Source of the DNA: CAYHVH01 sp964360335
Lineage (GTDB): Bacteria; Patescibacteriota; Doudnabacteria; UBA920; 2-01-FULL-46-14
Direction: 5' to 3'
Assembly (NCBI GenBank): GCA_964360335.1
Contig: CAYHVH010000014.1
Location: forward strand, 1-20,132
DNA length: 20,132 nucleotides
The position numbers and the translations under genes were made by a program. Of this stretch, positions 6,766 through 13,823 are shown piece by piece (position 1 is the first letter of the stretch; the number at the start of each line of letters is the position of its first letter). The notes beneath the pieces were generated by a model that saw nothing but the letters and a program-made list of their open reading frames with translations, was not told the DNA's origin and searched no databases.

Positions 6766-8082
6766 ATGAGCAAAATTAAGACACCAAAATTAAGTTTAAA
6801 ACTTTTGCTGATTTTCCTGGCCGTGCTCTTGACGGCCCAGGGTTGTAATTTTTTGGGCGGCGGGGGAAGAAGCCGGGGACCGAACATCGAGCTTACTTGG
6901 TGGAAGCCCTTTGACGACAGCCGCCTGGTGCGCCCCTTGATTGAGGAGTTTAACAAGACCTTTCCCAACGTCCGGATAACCTATGTTCAAAAAAATGTCG
7001 AAACTTACGAGGACGAATTGGTAGACGCCATCGCCTCGGGCCGGGGGCCGGATATTTTTACCATTCACAACGACTGGCTCCCGAAACACAAGGAAAAGTT
7101 GCTGCCGGCCCCCGCGAGCAGCTTCAGTCTCCGGGAATACCAGGAAAGTTTTGTCGAGGTTGCCGCTGCCGATTTGCTAAGCGACAACCAGATTTACGCG
7201 GTGCCTCTGGCGGTTGATGTTTTGTCGCTGTATTACAACCAGGATATTCTGGCCTCGGCCGGCATCGCCCGTCCCCCGGCCACTTGGGAAGAGCTCGTGA
7301 GTCTGACGGCGAAGCTCACGCGCCAGGACAATTTTGGCGATTTCCAGAGAAGCGCCATAGCGCTCGGGACTGCCAGCAACGTGAATCGCGCTCCCGACAT
7401 TTTGGGGCTTTTGATGCTGCAGAACGGGACGCAATTTTACACCCCGGCTTTGACCCAGTCGCTTTTGGACCGCGCGGTGCCGGACGAAAACAACAAATCT
7501 TTCGTGCCCGCGGCCCGGGCCCTGGAATTTTACACGCAGTTCGCCAACCCGGCGAAAGTGAGTTACACTTGGAACAGCCGCAGCAACAATTCCATCGAGG
7601 CCTTTAGCAGCGGCAAAGCGGCAATGATTTTTTCTTACTCCTATCTCCGCCCGACCCTTGCCGCCCGGGCTCCCTTTCTGAATTATGCGGTAGCTCCAGC
7701 TCCGCAGATTGACCTCTTGCGGTCCCGGGTGAATTACGCGAATTATTGGGCCGAGGGCGTGTCGCGGCAAAGCCCAAATGCCGCAGCAGCCTGGCAATTT
7801 TTGCAATTTATCACGCAGCCCGAAGTTTTAGCTAAATATTACGAGGTCGAAAAACAGCCATCCTCGAGGATTGACCTCCTGGAGCAGCAAATCGGCGATC
7901 CGGAGATTGGGGTGTTTGCGGAAGCGGCTCTGGCCGCCAAGAGTTTCTACAAACCCGACAGTGACGCGGTGGAGGCGATCTTCGTGCAGATGATTGAGAG
8001 CGTGGTGCTCCGCAATGTCTCGGCCGAGGACGCGGTCCAAGCCGCCAGCCAAAAAATTAATTTATTGCTTCGGAACCTCTAG
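6766..8082 (+). CDS. Extracellular solute-binding lipoprotein (ABC-type, family 1-like)
   Basis: A 438-residue protein from ATG 6766, with AAAGG at 6751-6755 as ribosome site. The N-terminus is a lipoprotein leader: basic SKIKTPKLSLK, a hydrophobic stretch LLLIFLAVLLT, then AQGC with the lipidated Cys at 27, followed by a Gly-rich linker. The body follows the sugar-binding SBP fold: IELTWWKPF, LVRPLIEEFNKTFPNVRI, GRGPDIFTIHNDWLP, IYAVPLAVDVLSLYYNQDI, PATWEEL, then AFSSGKAAMIFSYSY and AAAWQFLQFITQPE. Such proteins normally deliver substrate to an ABC permease, but no permease or ATPase gene lies in the window; the next genes are pilins. It may serve a distant transporter or act as a surface receptor. 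It would be processed by LspA. Confidence 0.85.
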   Translation: MSKIKTPKLSLKLLLIFLAVLLTAQGCNFLGGGGRSRGPNIELTWWKPFDDSRLVRPLIEEFNKTFPNVRITYVQKNVETYEDELVDAIASGRGPDIFTIHNDWLPKHKEKLLPAPASSFSLREYQESFVEVAAADLLSDNQIYAVPLAVDVLSLYYNQDILASAGIARPPATWEELVSLTAKLTRQDNFGDFQRSAIALGTASNVNRAPDILGLLMLQNGTQFYTPALTQSLLDRAVPDENNKSFVPAARALEFYTQFANPAKVSYTWNSRSNNSIEAFSSGKAAMIFSYSYLRPTLAARAPFLNYAVAPAPQIDLLRSRVNYANYWAEGVSRQSPNAAAAWQFLQFITQPEVLAKYYEVEKQPSSRIDLLEQQIGDPEIGVFAEAALAAKSFYKPDSDAVEAIFVQMIESVVLRNVSAEDAVQAASQKINLLLRNL

Positions 8083-8095
8083 GACTTAAAATTGC

Positions 8096-8539
8096 ATGAA
8101 GATTCCCGGAAATAAAATACTGGTCGGAATAGTTTTGGTGAGCTTGTTGACCTTGAATCTTCCTTTCCCTGTTGCGGCAGCTTTTGTGCCTTGCGGAACG
8201 AAAGCCAATCCGCAACAATGCGCTTTTAAAGATTTGATTGCCTTAATTGCTCGAGTCATCAATTATTTGATGGCCACGGCCGCCATCGTCGCCATGTATT
8301 ATATTTTGCTTTCAGCTTGGAATCTCATCACCGCGCTGGGCAACGAAGAAAAAATCAAAAAGGCCAAGACCGGAATCAACAATGCCGTGGTTGGGTTTGG
8401 GATGGTGGTGTTGGCTTTTGTCTTTGTGAATTTACTGGTCAACGGGATTTTTGGCAAAACCGGGGCGACGCGGCAGTGGTGGGAGGCGGCCTGCGTTTTT
8501 GACATTACCCAAGGTTGTCCCTTAAGCCCCGGTCCCTAA
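8096..8539 (+). CDS. Pilin-like two-helix membrane protein 1 (T4SS_pilin/TrbC-VirB2 type)
   Basis: A 147-residue protein. It has a Sec-type leader ending PFPVAAA (about 1-29), a short outer segment with C33 and C42, and helices at about 55-77 and 96-118. Between the helices is the array signature, here TALGNEEKIKKAKTGINNAVVG (loop 79-100). Unlike its paralogues it has a further outer tail with WWEAAC and GCPLSPGP (C133, C141), so two disulfides are possible. VirB2/TrbC-like pilins have this plan with both ends outside. It starts 13 bases after the lipoprotein stop, so the two are probably co-transcribed. Family membership is inferred from architecture and motif. Confidence 0.75.
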   Translation: MKIPGNKILVGIVLVSLLTLNLPFPVAAAFVPCGTKANPQQCAFKDLIALIARVINYLMATAAIVAMYYILLSAWNLITALGNEEKIKKAKTGINNAVVGFGMVVLAFVFVNLLVNGIFGKTGATRQWWEAACVFDITQGCPLSPGP

Positions 8540-8543
8540 GTTT

Positions 8544-9203
8544 ATGAAGCGCCTCGTCTTGACTTTTTTACTTCTCGAACTCCTGCTAATTTTAACCCTG
8601 GCTTTGACTGCCGATTCGGCCTTGGCCGCCACAGTCGATTTGGTCAATCCCCTGGCCTGGATCGGGGTCAAGGAGCCGGGAGAGTTGGTGCTGGCGTCTT
8701 TCAGGGCCTTTGCCGGCCTGATCGGAGTAATTGCCATTGCCTTTATTGTCTTCAACGGGTTTAAATTAGTCATTGCCGGAAGCGTAGAGCCGGGGAAAGA
8801 CCAAAAAATTAATGCCGCGAAAAGAGGGCTCCTCTGGTCAGTGGGAGGATTTCTTGTCGCCCTTTTGTCGTTTACCTTGATTTCCGGAGTGGCGAAGTTT
8901 TTAGGGTTTGATCCCAGCCGGGTCGGGACCGATACCGTCAGGAACCCCATCAACATCGGCAGCGAGACGAAATCCGGAGATTTTATCGAGGTCCTGAAGT
9001 TCGTGATGACAAATTTCTTGGGGATTATCGGATTTGCGGCAATCGCAGTCATCATTTACTATGGGTATATGTACATCACTTCGGCTGGCAACGAAGATGC
9101 GACCAAGCAAGCCAAGGAGGGCCTAAAGTGGGCAGTTGTGGGATTTATCGTCACGATTTTGGCCTACACTATAATTAGCGCCATCCAAAATTTATTTGTG
9201 TAG
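8544..9203 (+). CDS. Pilin-like protein 2 with two tandem pilin domains
   Basis: A 219-residue protein starting four bases after the previous stop. Leader ends SALAA (about 1-29). Domain 1 (about 50-120) has a diverged loop, KLVIAGSVEPGKDQKINAAK, between two helices; domain 2 (about 148-219) has the canonical form YMYITSAGNEDATKQAKEG. The protein therefore has four mature membrane helices, and the linker (121-147, hydrophilic) would lie on the outer side. The duplication looks old because the two halves differ widely. There is no convincing ribosome site; translational coupling to the preceding gene is likely. Confidence 0.75.
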   Translation: MKRLVLTFLLLELLLILTLALTADSALAATVDLVNPLAWIGVKEPGELVLASFRAFAGLIGVIAIAFIVFNGFKLVIAGSVEPGKDQKINAAKRGLLWSVGGFLVALLSFTLISGVAKFLGFDPSRVGTDTVRNPINIGSETKSGDFIEVLKFVMTNFLGIIGFAAIAVIIYYGYMYITSAGNEDATKQAKEGLKWAVVGFIVTILAYTIISAIQNLFV

Positions 9204-9234
9204 TCCGCCAGCTTATAAATACTTCTCAAACGGC

Positions 9235-9621
9235 GTGAAACCAAAATTAAACTTTTTTTACTTGTTTCTGGCGAGTTTTTTGGGTTTGGCCATCCTCAGT
9301 TTGTTTCTGCCCTTAAATCTTCTGGCCCAAGGGCTGACGCCCATTCCCAATCCGGACACGGCTCACTTGGTGAACATTCCGGATTTTGGACAGCTTTTGG
9401 TCAAAATCATTCAGATTTTTTTGGCCTTTGCCGGGGCGATTGCCGTAGTCTTTCTCATGGTCGGCGGCTTTCAGTATGTCGCCTCCCGGGGCAATGAGGA
9501 GGGGGTGGAAAAAGCCAAGAAAGCAATCAGCGCCGCGATTATCGGTCTCGTGATTATTGTCATGGCCTACGCGATCGTCACGATTATCAACACACTTTTG
9601 ACGCAGCCCCCCCCGCAGTAA
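9235..9621 (+). CDS. Pilin-like protein 3
   Basis: A 128-residue protein from GTG 9235, chosen because it gives a proper leader (KPKLNFFYLFLASFLG ... LNLLAQG, cut near 32). A TTG at 9196 would add 13 residues without leader character. Outer segment about 33-52, helices at about 57-79 and 98-120, with loop GGFQYVASRGNEEGVEKAKK. The end is TQPPPQ. The start sits in AAACGGCGTGAAA, a motif shared with two other genes of the window. It lies 31 bases after the previous gene and is last before the internal promoter at 9598, which overlaps its 3' end. Confidence 0.78.
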   Translation: MKPKLNFFYLFLASFLGLAILSLFLPLNLLAQGLTPIPNPDTAHLVNIPDFGQLLVKIIQIFLAFAGAIAVVFLMVGGFQYVASRGNEEGVEKAKKAISAAIIGLVIIVMAYAIVTIINTLLTQPPPQ

Positions 9622-9627
9622 TATAAT
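9598..9627 (+). promoter_or_regulatory. Promoter inside the pilin array
   Basis: TTGACG (9598-9603), an 18-base spacer and TATAAT (9622-9627), so the -35 lies inside the end of pilin gene 3. The predicted leader to the ATG at 9728 is about 95 bases and contains a 7-bp hairpin, AATAACC (9655-9661) with GGTTATT (9669-9675). It would drive pilin genes 4-7 apart from 1-3. Confidence 0.7.
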
Positions 9628-9727
9628 GCACTTAAGCTTACTTCTAAATTAAAAGCAATAACCGGGTCGAGGTTATTTAATTCCTTTCCGAAATCCGAAT
9701 CACTACCATCGTAATTTGGAAAACCTT

Positions 9728-10114
9728 ATGAGAAACATAAATCTCCGCAAATTCGGCAACGTCTTGTCAGTTTTTCTCACGGTCTTGATGATTGCCCTGC
9801 CTTTGGCGGCCGCCGCCCAGGGCGGTTTTCGGCCGGTTGTGAATCCTGCGGATCCGGTAGGCGGGGTGAATACCGCGTCGCAAATCATCATCCGGATTAT
9901 TGAGATTCTTCTGGCCATCGCCGGACTCATCGCCGTGATCTTTTTGATTGTCGGCGGGTTCCGCTACATTACCGCCGGCGGCAACGAGGAAGCGTCCGAG
10001 TCCGCCAAGAAAACCATCACCAACGCGATAATCGGGATTGTGATAATCATCTTGGCGTTCGTCATCGTCCGGGTCATCAGCAACGCGCTTATCGGCGGCA
10101 GCACCCAGGTCTAG
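9728..10114 (+). CDS. Pilin-like protein 4
   Basis: A 128-residue protein from ATG 9728 (a TTG at 9716 is a poorer start). Leader ends LAAAAQG (about 31). The outer segment is short and Pro/Val-rich (FRPVVNPADPVGG), with helices at about 52-76 and 97-120. Loop GGFRYITAGGNEEASESAKK is the clearest example of the array consensus. First gene behind the internal promoter. It has no cysteines. Confidence 0.82.
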   Translation: MRNINLRKFGNVLSVFLTVLMIALPLAAAAQGGFRPVVNPADPVGGVNTASQIIIRIIEILLAIAGLIAVIFLIVGGFRYITAGGNEEASESAKKTITNAIIGIVIIILAFVIVRVISNALIGGSTQV

Positions 10115-10133
10115 TTTTTAAGTTTCAAACGGG

Positions 10134-10733
10134 GTGAAACACAAAGTCGCCAGAGCTTTTTTTGGCAGGATTTATTTCGCCAAGCGGTTTTACTTGGCAG
10201 GCTTGGGGCTAATTACTTTACTTGGGTTAGCTCTAAGCTTATTATTTTTACCTCTAAGTGGCGTTTTTGCGCAGGGCATTCCTGCCGGCTGCACGGATGT
10301 GGACAGCAACGGGGTGATTAATGAGATTGATTGCGGAGCGCCAGAAAACGCCAGTTGCCCGGCAGCGATTTGTGGCGGGGCCTCCGGCATCAATCGCGCC
10401 TCGGCGGCCGGCATCAATAGCGCAATCTTCGGCTCGCTGGAGAAATTGTTTGGTGGTAGCGCCGATTCTCCAGCCGGGGCCAAGGATTTGGGGAAGTTGA
10501 TTATTGCCGTGGTGCAAATACTCCTGGTCGTGGCCGCGAGTGTGGCGACAATCTTTCTGATTGTCGGCGGGTATCGGTATGTCACCGCCTCCGGGAGCGA
10601 GGAGCAGACCGAGGCCGCCAAAAAGACGATGAGCGGCGCGATTATCGGCCTGGTGGTTATCGTTTTATCCTTTGCGATTGTCCGCATCATCTCCGCCGTT
10701 TTGCTGGGCGGCGCGCCGGGCACCGGAATATGA
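10134..10733 (+). CDS. Pilin-like protein 5 with long outer segment and an EF-hand-like loop
   Basis: A 199-residue protein from GTG 10134, the largest single-domain member. Leader to about 47 (SGVFAQG). The outer segment (about 48-118) carries four cysteines (53, 67, 75, 80) and the 12-residue DVDSNGVINEID (55-66), which matches an EF-hand/dockerin calcium loop: acidic or Asn at positions 1, 3, 5 and 12, Gly at 6, Ile at 8. Helices at about 121-144 and 166-190 flank loop GGYRYVTASGSEEQTEAAKK. The start codon lies in AAACGGGGTGAAA, itself in a small hairpin, GTTTC (10122-10126) with GAAAC (10136-10140). The stop overlaps the next ATG (ATGA). Confidence 0.8.
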   Translation: MKHKVARAFFGRIYFAKRFYLAGLGLITLLGLALSLLFLPLSGVFAQGIPAGCTDVDSNGVINEIDCGAPENASCPAAICGGASGINRASAAGINSAIFGSLEKLFGGSADSPAGAKDLGKLIIAVVQILLVVAASVATIFLIVGGYRYVTASGSEEQTEAAKKTMSGAIIGLVVIVLSFAIVRIISAVLLGGAPGTGI

Positions 10734-11191
10734 TAAAAAAATCAAAAATCAAAAATCTCCGCCCGAGGCGGACCCGCCTTTGGCGGAAAAACTCCAAATT
10801 CAGGAATTTAATTGTTGCGGTTTTGTTGGTCATGACCTTCCTGCCGCTTGCCGCCTCGGCGCAGCTTTCCCAATTTTGTGACGTCACGGACGGCGGCGGT
10901 TTCATCAAAGTCCCCTGTCCTTTGAAAAACGCTCCCGGCCCGGCCGGGGAGGAGACCTTTGGCGGTTTGATGCTCCTGATTCTGGAAATTGTGCTCCTGG
11001 TTGTGGGCTCGGTGGCGGTCTTGTTTCTGATTGTGGGCGGCTTTCGCTACATCACGGCCGCCGGCAACGAGGAACAGGCCGAGTCAGCCAAAAAAATGAT
11101 GACCCAAGCAATCGTCGGGGTGGTGGTCGTGGTTTTATCTTTTGCGATAATTACGATTATCGTTGACGTTTTGATTACCGGCACTCCATGA
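10730..11191 (+). CDS. Pilin-like protein 6
   Basis: A 153-residue protein whose ATG overlaps the previous stop. The N-terminus is unusually basic (KKSKIKNLRPRRTRLWRKNSK) because a GC-rich double palindrome (10758-10787) is read as codons there. The leader core is LIVAVLLVMTFLPLAASA (cut near 44). The outer segment has C50 and C63. Helices at about 79-103 and 124-147 flank loop GGFRYITAAGNEEQAESAKK. The stop overlaps the next ATG (ATGA). An internal start after the palindrome is not obvious, so the insertion appears tolerated. Confidence 0.8.
   Translation: MIKKSKIKNLRPRRTRLWRKNSKFRNLIVAVLLVMTFLPLAASAQLSQFCDVTDGGGFIKVPCPLKNAPGPAGEETFGGLMLLILEIVLLVVGSVAVLFLIVGGFRYITAAGNEEQAESAKKMMTQAIVGVVVVVLSFAIITIIVDVLITGTP
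10758..10787. repeat. Double GC-rich palindrome within pilin gene 6
   Basis: TCCGCC-cga-GGCGGA (10758-10772), followed by CCGCC-ttt-GGCGG (10774-10786). Same family as the palindromes at 14830-14863 and the CCGCCTCGAGCGG-like sequence at 3222-3234. Confidence 0.75.
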
Positions 11192-11610
11192 AGAGCAAGA
11201 GTCAATCCCGTTTCGTTCCCAGCTCCCATCGCCGCTCTCTGGGCGCTTGGCTCCTGACGCTGCTCCTGGCATGGCCGCAGGCGCTTCTCGCCCAAGTCGG
11301 TCCGGGGACAGGGCCGGTCCCAGTTCCCGAACCCGGCTTTTTTTTCCTGTCCCCCGGGGGCTCCCGGACCGCCACGGGTTTCCTGCTGTCCTTTATCGAA
11401 ATCGCGCTCGCCATCGCTGGGATTGTGGCGGTCTTGTTTCTGATCGTGGGCGGGTTTCGCTACATCACCGCGTCCGGCAACGAAGAGCAGGCTGAGGCCG
11501 CCAAAAAAACCATTACCCACGCGATACTCGGGGTCGTGATTATTATCCTCTCGTTTGTCATCATTCGGGTGATTGCCAATGCTTTGATTTTCGGGCGGCT
11601 GGGGGCCTAA
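11188..11610 (+). CDS. Pilin-like protein 7
   Basis: A 140-residue protein, last of the array. Leader with a basic N-terminus and LLTLLLAWPQALLAQ (cut near 36). The outer segment is Pro/Gly-rich (GPGTGPVPVPEPG). Helices at about 64-88 and 109-132 flank loop GGFRYITASGNEEQAEAAKK, nearly identical to proteins 4 and 6, which suggests recent duplication or strong constraint. Its ATG overlaps the previous stop, and a strong hairpin follows at 11632, so it closes the operon. Confidence 0.8.
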   Translation: MKSKSQSRFVPSSHRRSLGAWLLTLLLAWPQALLAQVGPGTGPVPVPEPGFFFLSPGGSRTATGFLLSFIEIALAIAGIVAVLFLIVGGFRYITASGNEEQAEAAKKTITHAILGVVIIILSFVIIRVIANALIFGRLGA

Positions 11611-11631
11611 AGTCAATTTCGGCAAAATCGC

Positions 11632-11674
11632 AACCACGAGGGTCGCCCAAGCGCCGGGCAACCCTCGTGGTTTT
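11632..11674 (+). terminator. Terminator of the pilin array
   Basis: AACCACGAGGGT (11632-11643) pairs perfectly with ACCCTCGTGGTT (11661-11672), with an inner GCCC/GGGC extension. The T-run is short (TTTT), so termination may be moderate. Confidence 0.7.
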
Positions 11675-11693
11675 GGAAGTAACCAGGGCAGAC

Positions 11694-11722
11694 TTGTCAA
11701 TCCCGCAAAAAATTGCTATAAT
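11694..11722 (+). promoter_or_regulatory. Promoter of tRNA-Leu
   Basis: TTGTCA (11694-11699), a 17-base spacer, and TATAAT (11717-11722) with TG one base upstream. The tRNA begins 14 bases after the box. Confidence 0.8.
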
Positions 11723-11735
11723 TTTTTCGCTCCAA

Positions 11736-11819
11736 GCCGACGTGGCGAAATTGGCAGACGCACTAGGTTTAGGACCTAGCGCCCGAAAGGGCGTGTCGGT
11801 TCGACTCCGACCGTCGGCA
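11736..11819 (+). tRNA. tRNA-Leu (anticodon UAG)
   Basis: Complete cloverleaf with a long variable arm. Acceptor GCCGACG (11736-11742) pairs with CGTCGGC (11812-11818), the anticodon stem is CTAGG/CCTAG with loop TTTAGGA (anticodon TAG), the variable arm is GCGCCC-gaaa-GGGCGT, and the T-arm is GTCGG-TTCGACT-CCGAC. Discriminator A at 11819. CCA is not encoded and must be added after transcription. Confidence 0.96.
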
Positions 11820-11878
11820 TTTGAGGGTTTTTACCCCGTACCGTCCCGCCTGACGGGGCCGGCAGCCTTGGGGGCTTA

Positions 11879-11907
11879 TTGATTCGAAATCGGCTTAGCA
11901 TTATAAT
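11879..11907 (+). promoter_or_regulatory. Promoter of ftsH
   Basis: TTGATT (11879-11884), a 17-base spacer and TATAAT (11902-11907). The ATG at 11917 follows 9 bases after the box, so the mRNA is predicted to be leaderless. Confidence 0.8.
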
Positions 11908-11916
11908 TTCTTTACA

Positions 11917-13818
11917 ATGCGGAAGTTTATAAAAAATTTAGTCATCGCTTCGGTTATTTTCCTGATTATCGCTGGAATTTTTAGCTTGACTTTGGGCGAG
12001 GACCGCAACGCCAATGCCGTCCCCCTTTCCAAAGTCGCCGAGCAGGTTTCTGCGGGGCTCGTGGAAAAGATTGAGATTTCCGAGAACAAGCTTTTGGTTA
12101 TTCTCAAGGACGGCACCAAGGAACTGGCAACCAAGGAGCCGGAGTCCTCTTTTTCGGAAAGTCTGACCAATTTAGGGGTTTCGGCCGAGTCCGTCCGAAG
12201 TTTGAACATCGAAGTCAAAGGCCCTTCCGGCTCTTCGGTGTTTCTCTCCGCCATTCTCCCGTTTCTCATTCCGTTTCTGCTGATCGCCGGTTTTATTTAT
12301 TTCCTGATGCGTCAGGTTTCGGGCGCTAACAACCGGGCGATGTCTTTTGGGCAGTCCCAAGCCAGACTTTCGGACACCAGCAACCTCCGGCAAAAAATGA
12401 CCTTTGCCGACGTCGCCGGCGCGCAAGAGGCGAAAGAGGAGCTCGGAGAGATTATTGAATTTTTGCGCTATCCCCAGAAGTTTTTGAATATCGGGGCCCG
12501 CATCCCCAAAGGCGTGCTGCTCTTGGGTCCCCCGGGCTGCGGCAAAACCCTTCTGGCGCGGGCGGTGGCGGGCGAGGCGAACGTTCCTTTTTTTCATATG
12601 TCTGGCTCGGAATTCGTGGAAATGTTCGTCGGGGTCGGGGCGGCCCGGACCCGGGACCTCTTTCGGCGGGCCAAAAAGCACGCCCCCTGCATCGTCTTTA
12701 TTGATGAAATCGACGCCGTCGGCCGGCAGCGCGGTACGGGCCTGGGCGGATCTCATGACGAGCGGGAGCAGACCCTAAACCAGATTTTGGTGGAAATGGA
12801 CGGGTTTGATACCGATACCAGCGTGATTGTGATAGCCGCCACCAACCGCCCAGACGTTTTGGACCCGGCGCTTTTGCGGCCCGGCCGCTTCGACCGCACG
12901 GTGGTCATTGACCAGCCGGACATCAAGGACCGCGAGGCCATCCTCGGGGTGCACGTGCGCAACAAACCGCTGGGCAAGGAGGTCAATCTCCGGCAGTTGG
13001 CGGAGCGCACCCCCGGCTTTTCCGGAGCGGATCTTTCCAACCTCGTGAACGAGGGGGCGATTCTCGCCGCCCGGCGCAATAAAAAACAGATTGACCAGCC
13101 GGAGTTTCTGGAAGCCGTGGAAAAAGTGATGCTCGGCCCGGAGCGGAAAAGCCACATTCTTTCCAAGAAAGAAAAAGAAATCGCCGCTTACCACGAAGCA
13201 GGGCATGCTTTGGTGGCGACTGTTTTGCCCGAGGCCGATCCAGTCCACAAGGTCTCGGTGATTTCCCGCGGCCGGGCGGCCGGCTATACCTTGAAGTTGC
13301 CCGCGGAGGACCGCCACCTCCAGACCAAGGGTGAATTTCTGGCGGATTTAGCCGTGTCCATGGGCGGCTATGCCGCGGAACAGCTGGTGTTTGGTCAGCT
13401 GACCACCGGGGCTTCCAATGATTTGCAAGCCGCCACTAACCTCGCGCGCAAACTCGTGATGCTCTATGGGATGAGTGAGAAATTGGGACCAGTGACTTTT
13501 GGCGACCGGCACGAGCTCATCTTTTTGGGCAAGGAGATTGGGGAGCAGCGCAACTATTCTGAGAAAGTCGCCACCAAAATTGATGAAGAAATTTCCCGTT
13601 TCTTGGCCCAAGCGCTCAAGACGGCCTCGGAAATTTGCAAAAAGCACCGGGCCAAACTGGACGAGATCGCCCAGAAATTGATTAAGCAGGAAACGATTGA
13701 GCAAGAAGAGTTCAACCGGCTGGTGGCCGAGATTTTACCGCCGCAAAAGCGGGCCAAAGTCAAAAGTCAGCCTAAAACTGCGCTCCCGGGGGAGCCGGTG
13801 CTTAAACCCGCCACCTGA
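11917..13818 (+). CDS. ftsH: ATP-dependent zinc metalloprotease FtsH
   Basis: A membrane-anchored AAA+ protease that extracts and degrades misassembled membrane and short-lived cytosolic proteins. The protein is 633 residues, a normal length. A first helix (about 8-26) and a second (about 109-130) bracket the periplasmic-type domain. The AAA core has Walker A GPPGCGKT (204-211; Cys in place of the common Thr), Walker B IVFIDEID and the second region of homology ATNRPDVLDPALLRPGRFDR. The protease has HEAGH (H426, E427, H430) and third ligand D502 in TGASNDL. The tail is basic with Pro and Lys. It is transcribed from its own promoter after tRNA-Leu, and a membrane-protein gene follows after five bases. 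Confidence 0.97.
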   Translation: MRKFIKNLVIASVIFLIIAGIFSLTLGEDRNANAVPLSKVAEQVSAGLVEKIEISENKLLVILKDGTKELATKEPESSFSESLTNLGVSAESVRSLNIEVKGPSGSSVFLSAILPFLIPFLLIAGFIYFLMRQVSGANNRAMSFGQSQARLSDTSNLRQKMTFADVAGAQEAKEELGEIIEFLRYPQKFLNIGARIPKGVLLLGPPGCGKTLLARAVAGEANVPFFHMSGSEFVEMFVGVGAARTRDLFRRAKKHAPCIVFIDEIDAVGRQRGTGLGGSHDEREQTLNQILVEMDGFDTDTSVIVIAATNRPDVLDPALLRPGRFDRTVVIDQPDIKDREAILGVHVRNKPLGKEVNLRQLAERTPGFSGADLSNLVNEGAILAARRNKKQIDQPEFLEAVEKVMLGPERKSHILSKKEKEIAAYHEAGHALVATVLPEADPVHKVSVISRGRAAGYTLKLPAEDRHLQTKGEFLADLAVSMGGYAAEQLVFGQLTTGASNDLQAATNLARKLVMLYGMSEKLGPVTFGDRHELIFLGKEIGEQRNYSEKVATKIDEEISRFLAQALKTASEICKKHRAKLDEIAQKLIKQETIEQEEFNRLVAEILPPQKRAKVKSQPKTALPGEPVLKPAT

Positions 13819-13823
13819 AATTG

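Noticed and set aside
11047..11700. A 217-codon minus-strand frame, and a similar one at 7177-7806
   Set aside because: Both are antisense to well-supported pilin and lipoprotein genes and have compositions typical of reverse-complement reading.
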